Shown in pieces: positions 60,853 to 64,000 of a DNA stretch of 64,000 bases. The translations under genes and the position numbers were made by a program. Numbering within the stretch: the stretch's first letter is position 1; every line of letters starts with the position of its first letter. Below the pieces are notes generated by a model. It searched no databases, had not been told where the DNA came from, and saw nothing but the letters and a program-made list of their open reading frames with translations. This stretch comes from Pseudarthrobacter phenanthrenivorans Sphe3 (GTDB taxonomy: Bacteria > Actinomycetota > Actinomycetes > Actinomycetales > Micrococcaceae): contig NC_015145.1 of the NCBI RefSeq assembly GCF_000189535.1, forward strand, positions 3,224,001 through 3,288,000, given 5' to 3'.

Positions 60853-61188
60853 ATGAGCGATGACAATTGGCCCGGCGAAGAGGAGCGGCGCCCTGAATGG
60901 GGGCTCGGCCTCATGGTGCTCGGAATCCTGCTGGGGACTCCTGCCCTTTATGCGCTTTATTTTGGGACAACAAGGGGTATCGCTCCGGATGAAGGGTACA
61001 AGACCTTCCTTGCCGGGCCCGCAGCATTCCTTCCAATCGCCGTCTATCTGGTGGTGGCGATTGTGCTGGCGGTCCGGCCACGCACGTCCCCGTTGGGTGC
61101 GGGGCTGCTCATGGGCCTGGGAATCTTCACACTGCTCGGCGGCGGGCTCTGCGTGGGATACCTTGCGCAGATGAGCGGCGAGGTCTGA
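60853..61188 (+). CDS. Small hypothetical membrane protein
   Basis: The 111-residue protein has a charged start (MSDDNWPGEEERRPEWG) and three membrane helices (LGLMVLGILLGTPALYALYF; FLPIAVYLVVAIVLAV; GLLMGLGIFTLLGGGLCVGYL). It lies 43 bp after the preceding membrane-protein gene in the same direction. Its last 145 bases overlap the tail of the convergent oxidoreductase gene. Confidence 0.65.
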   Translation: MSDDNWPGEEERRPEWGLGLMVLGILLGTPALYALYFGTTRGIAPDEGYKTFLAGPAAFLPIAVYLVVAIVLAVRPRTSPLGAGLLMGLGIFTLLGGGLCVGYLAQMSGEV

Positions 61189-62180
61189 GACGGGTTTGCC
61201 GTTTCCGCCCCGGCAATCTGTACGACGACGTTGCCCACCTTGCGCCCTGCGTCCACGTAGCGGTGCGCCTCGGCGATGTCCGGGAGACTAAGGATGCGGT
61301 CGATGACCGGCCTGAGCCGGCCGGTCTCCGCCAGCTCTGCCACGCGCGCGAGATCAGCCGCCGTGAAGGGAACGTTGCCGGCAGTGACGCGCTTGCCCGT
61401 CCTGCGGGAGCGGCTGCCCGCGGTGAGCATCGCTGCCAGGTCGGCGACCACGGACAGCAGCGATCCCCCGGGTTTGATCACTGGCTCCAACCGGCCAAAC
61501 GGTACGTTGCCCACACAGTCCATGACGACGTCGTACGTCTCCCCCACGGCCGTGAAGTCCTCGGTGGCGTAGTCGATCACGCGCTGCGCGCCGAGGGAGC
61601 GCACCAGGTCCGCGTTGCTGCCGCTGCAGACCGCAGTGACGTGGGCGCCTGCGAGGGTGGCGAGCTGCATGGCGGCAGTCCCGACGGCGCCCGACGCCCC
61701 GATGATGAGCACCCTCGCCCCCGGCCGGAGGGCCGCCCGGCCCATGAATGCCTGGGCGGTGATCCCGCCGAACACCAGCGCCGCGGCTTCCTCGAAGGTC
61801 AGGTTCCGGGGCTTTGCTGTGACAGCTCCATCCTCAGGGACGGTGGCGTACTCGGCGTGGCCGCCGAACTTGGCGCCGAGCATCGCCATGACCTCGTCGC
61901 CGGGCTTGAAGCGGGTGACGCCGGCACCGACTGATTCAACAATGCCGACCAGGTCCATGCCGAGAACCGGGATGCGCGGCTTGACGAAGCCCAGGGTGAT
62001 TGAAGTGGGCAGCTTCAGCCCCTTGGGAACCTTCTTGGTACGGGCCCTGTAATCCGCGGCGCTGACAGTGACCGCCCGGACCTTGACCAGCAGTTCGCCG
62101 GGTCCCGGGGCAGGCTTGGGCCGTTCCTCGATGCGCACTGCGTCCGGACCACCAAAGCGGCGGTAGACGGCGGCCCTCAT
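61044..62180 (-). CDS. Quinone oxidoreductase-like MDR protein with antisense C-terminal extension
   Basis: The 378-residue protein belongs to the zinc-independent medium-chain dehydrogenase/reductase family: MRAAVYRRFGGPDAVRIEERPKP, GMDLVGIVESVGAGVTRFKPGDEVMAM, VLIIGASGAVGTAAMQLATLAGAHVTAVCS (NADPH fold), AHRYVDAGRKVGNVVVQIA. The family normally ends at that last segment (about residue 323). Here the frame runs on 55 residues of Pro/Ser/Thr-rich sequence antisense to the small membrane-protein gene, so an ancestral stop seems lost. It overlaps the DUF4386 gene stop by 4 bp upstream and is probably co-regulated by the TetR protein. Confidence 0.85.
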   Translation of the reverse strand: MRAAVYRRFGGPDAVRIEERPKPAPGPGELLVKVRAVTVSAADYRARTKKVPKGLKLPTSITLGFVKPRIPVLGMDLVGIVESVGAGVTRFKPGDEVMAMLGAKFGGHAEYATVPEDGAVTAKPRNLTFEEAAALVFGGITAQAFMGRAALRPGARVLIIGASGAVGTAAMQLATLAGAHVTAVCSGSNADLVRSLGAQRVIDYATEDFTAVGETYDVVMDCVGNVPFGRLEPVIKPGGSLLSVVADLAAMLTAGSRSRRTGKRVTAGNVPFTAADLARVAELAETGRLRPVIDRILSLPDIAEAHRYVDAGRKVGNVVVQIAGAETANPSQTSPLICARYPTQSPPPSSVKIPRPMSSPAPNGDVRGRTASTIATTR

Positions 62181-62920
62181 CGCCCTGCCCCGCCCGTCGC
62201 ATCGGTACCTGGCGCGGTCAGCCGGGCGACGGCGTCGGCATTGAATCCCTTAACCACCAGCCAGATGCCCATCCCAAACTCCCAGCTGGCCAGGAAAAGG
62301 GCTCCGAATCCGGACAGCGGCGACACCGGACCCCAGAGGCCGAAGAGCATTCCGACTGCACCTGCGATGAGCAGCGGCGCCCCGATGAAGCCGAGCACGG
62401 GCAGCACCCGGGGCAGCAGGCGGGACTTGTACATCAGCGAGCCGAGCAGCAGTGCGTTGAACGCTGGGATGAGGCCTTGACCCAGCAGGGTGGTCCACGT
62501 GTGCTGGGCCAGCAGCGCCTGGCCGGTGACCAGTGCATCGTCTCCGGCGCCGGCCTGCCTCAGGGTGACGATGGACATCAGCGCCACAACCCCGGCGAAG
62601 ATGGCGCCGGCTTCCAGGATCCGCGCCGCAACGAAGCCGAGTGCGAGCCCTTCATTTTGGCGCTTAACCACCGGATACAGGGCCACGCCGGTGCCGATGC
62701 AGGCCAGGGCGACGACGACCTCCAGCAGTCCGCCGGCCACCACCAACGTGTCGGGGCCGGGGCCGGTGATGTACGCGGGGTCTGTTTTGACCTGGCCGTA
62801 GAGGAAGAGGGTGGGGATGGACACGAAGGTCAGCAGGTAGAGCACGCCGGCGGCCAGGGAAGTCTTCCGGTGTGAAGCCATGGGACGGCGGGCGGCGGTC
62901 CCCGGCTGGAGAGCGGTCAT
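62177..62920 (-). CDS. DUF4386 family membrane protein
   Basis: From ATG 62920 (AAGGAGAAAG before) the protein has 247 residues and six membrane helices with the DUF4386 pattern: TSLAAGVLYLLTFVSIPTLFLYG, LVVAGGLLEVVVALACIGTGVALYPVVKRQNEGLALGFVAARILEAGAIF, LPVLGFIGAPLLIAGAVGMLFGLWG. Function unknown. It is the first gene after the twin TetR operators and overlaps the oxidoreductase gene by 4 bp, forming a two-gene unit. Confidence 0.85.
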   Translation of the reverse strand: MTALQPGTAARRPMASHRKTSLAAGVLYLLTFVSIPTLFLYGQVKTDPAYITGPGPDTLVVAGGLLEVVVALACIGTGVALYPVVKRQNEGLALGFVAARILEAGAIFAGVVALMSIVTLRQAGAGDDALVTGQALLAQHTWTTLLGQGLIPAFNALLLGSLMYKSRLLPRVLPVLGFIGAPLLIAGAVGMLFGLWGPVSPLSGFGALFLASWEFGMGIWLVVKGFNADAVARLTAPGTDATGGAGR

Positions 62921-62943
62921 GGTCTTTCTCCTTGTGAAGATCA

Positions 62944-62998
62944 AGGTGTACGGCGTACACCTTTGATAAGAGAAACGTAAGGTGTACCGCGTACACTT
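62944..62998. promoter_or_regulatory. Twin TetR operators in the divergent tetR/DUF4386 region
   Basis: AGGTGTACGGCGTACACCT (62944-62962) is a perfect 19-bp palindrome. AGGTGTACCGCGTACACTT (62980-62998) is nearly the same, with the shared core GTGTACnnnGTACAC. Centres are 36 bp apart. The second site overlaps the region just upstream of tetR; the first lies right before the DUF4386 gene, so one regulator can repress both directions. Confidence 0.85.
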
Positions 62999-63035
62999 GT
63001 CAATGGTTGATCTGTCGATTCAGCAAAGGAGTCCG

Positions 63036-63794
63036 ATGGCCCGGCAGGCGAAGGCGGCGGAACGTACCCGGCTGAACCGGGACCGTGTGCTGGTGGCTGC
63101 GGTGGCGCTGGCGGACGCCATCGGGATTGATGCGCTGAGCATGCGCCGCCTGGCACAGGAGCTCAACGTCGTCCCCATGGCGCTCTACAAGCACGTGTCG
63201 GACAAGGAAGACCTCCTGGACGGGATGGTGGAGGTGATCATCCGCAAGATCGATCCGCCCCGGACCAACACCGATTGGAAGACGGCCATCCGCGACCGGG
63301 TGTTGTCTGCCCGCCGGGCACTCCAGCGGCACTCCTGGGCGCGGCAGGCGATCGAGACCCGCACCAAGCCCACCGCCGCGGTTCTCGACTACCAGGAGTC
63401 GTTTGCCGGAATGTTCCTGGCGGGCGGGTTCACCCCCGACCTCGCGCACCACGCCATGCATGCCCTCGGCGGGCGGATGTGGGGATTTACCCAGGAACTG
63501 TTTGACGCCCCGGCGCCGGCACCTTCAGCGGCCTCGGCGGCCCCGCAGCCTGACGCGCCGCAGCCCGACCCGGCGGCGCAGGCGGAGATGTTCGCACAGA
63601 TGGCCCAGCGGTACCCCAATATCGTCACCATTGCCACCGCCACTCCCCACGATCCGGACTCCGTGGTGGGGTACGGGTGCGACGACCAGTTCGAGTTCGA
63701 GTTTGCGCTGGACCTGCTCCTGGAGGGGTTCGACAAGCTCCACCGCGAGGGCTGGAGTTCGGCGGCGGCGAAGCTCGGCCGGCGGAGGGGGTAG
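63036..63794 (+). CDS. TetR/AcrR-family regulator
   Basis: From the ATG at 63036 (AAAGGAG five bases before) the 252-residue protein has a TetR helix-turn-helix (LNRDRVLVAAVALADAIGIDALSMRRLAQELNVVPMALYKHVSDKEDLLDGMVEVI, about 10-65) and a C-terminal TetR_C_1-like ligand domain with a Pro/Ala-rich insertion (PAPAPSAASAAPQPDAPQPDP, about 165-185). A GTG at 62982 lies inside the second operator and is unlikely. It probably represses itself and the divergent DUF4386/oxidoreductase pair through the twin palindromes. Confidence 0.93.
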   Translation: MARQAKAAERTRLNRDRVLVAAVALADAIGIDALSMRRLAQELNVVPMALYKHVSDKEDLLDGMVEVIIRKIDPPRTNTDWKTAIRDRVLSARRALQRHSWARQAIETRTKPTAAVLDYQESFAGMFLAGGFTPDLAHHAMHALGGRMWGFTQELFDAPAPAPSAASAAPQPDAPQPDPAAQAEMFAQMAQRYPNIVTIATATPHDPDSVVGYGCDDQFEFEFALDLLLEGFDKLHREGWSSAAAKLGRRRG

Positions 63795-63830
63795 CGCCCG
63801 CGTTGGGAGGGCGTCCGCCCGGGCCCCCGC

Positions 63831-64000
63831 CTACTTGCCGGTGAGCTCCGTGTAGAGCGACTGGACCCGGGCCTTGATGTCATCCCGGACCAGGCGCATC
63901 CGCTCCATGCCTTCGATGCCGCGCTCGGACGGCTCGTCCGTTTCCCAGACCTCGAAGCGCTTGCCCTCCCGCGGTTCCAGCTTGGCTTCCGTGCCCAGGA
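63831..64000 (-). CDS. 3' end of a low-molecular-weight phosphatase/ArsC-like gene (partial)
   Basis: Reading the minus strand from the window edge, the last 55 residues are visible, ending [35 protein letters not shown] and TAG at 63833-63831. The D-P-S-x-R/G-I-E-G...RLVRDDI...RV..L..EL pattern is the C terminus of the LMW protein-tyrosine-phosphatase/thioredoxin-type arsenate reductase family. The catalytic CX5R end lies outside the window. Confidence 0.6.
   Translation of the reverse strand, partial: LGTEAKLEPREGKRFEVWETDEPSERGIEGMERMRLVRDDIKARVQSLYTELTGK

Noticed and set aside
1..64000. tRNA, rRNA, riboswitch or replication origin
   Set aside because: No cloverleaf-like, ribosomal or known riboswitch sequence was noticed by eye in the intergenic regions; a covariance-model search was not possible here.

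Overview
The window is high-GC DNA from an actinobacterium, most likely Arthrobacter/Pseudarthrobacter (Micrococcaceae). The evidence is GC-rich third codon positions, frequent GTG/TTG starts, a GH91 fructan enzyme typical of Arthrobacter, actinobacterial branched-chain dehydrogenase and phenylacetate operons, and an LAxTG-type surface protein. All functional names come from reading the protein sequences; no database search was run.

Layout. 0-1.3 kb: a P-II-like/CBS-domain pair, then an aminoglycoside-phosphotransferase remnant. 1.5-10.9 kb: one minus-strand operon for an inulin-derived sugar, probably difructose anhydride III. It encodes a lipoprotein binding protein, two ABC permeases, a LacI regulator, a GH32 fructosidase, a PfkB fructokinase, a signal-less GH91 enzyme and a second, very similar LacI regulator. 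A promoter with a perfect LacI-type operator precedes it. 12.4-17 kb: branched-chain 2-oxoacid dehydrogenase E1a/E1b/E2 with a divergent Lrp/AsnC regulator. 17.2-20.7 kb: an orphan MinD-like ATPase and a complete ISL3-family insertion sequence with inverted repeats and an 8-bp target duplication.

20.7-39.8 kb: an AT-richer surface-polysaccharide island. It holds a Tat-exported beta-helix protein, two glycosyltransferase genes, a Wzy-like polymerase, and a minus-strand operon (NeuA-phosphatase fusion, NeuB-like synthase, KpsS/polysialyltransferase-like protein, pyruvyltransferase, flippase). A divergent plus-strand set encodes a Wzz/BY-kinase, an initiating sugar-phosphate transferase, a DUF4012 protein, a surface protein with three LANTG motifs, a tiny membrane protein and a VanZ-like protein. 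Together they suggest a nonulosonic-acid polymer, either sialic acid or Kdn (teichulosonic-acid type). galU follows.

40.9-53.8 kb: an alpha/beta hydrolase, then two paralogous LctP-permease/FAD-oxidase modules with two FCD-type GntR regulators and malate synthase. This fits D-lactate use plus glycolate-to-glyoxylate-to-malate use. 53.8-58.7 kb: the phenylacetyl-CoA epoxidase operon paaABCDE with a paaG-like gene. 59-64 kb: hypothetical membrane proteins, and a TetR regulator with twin palindromic operators in front of a DUF4386 gene and a quinone-oxidoreductase-like gene; the window ends inside an ArsC/LMW-phosphatase-like gene. Three arrays of the same 32-bp-period repeat lie at 1.4, 12.3 and 58.8 kb. 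No rRNA, tRNA or CRISPR was seen.
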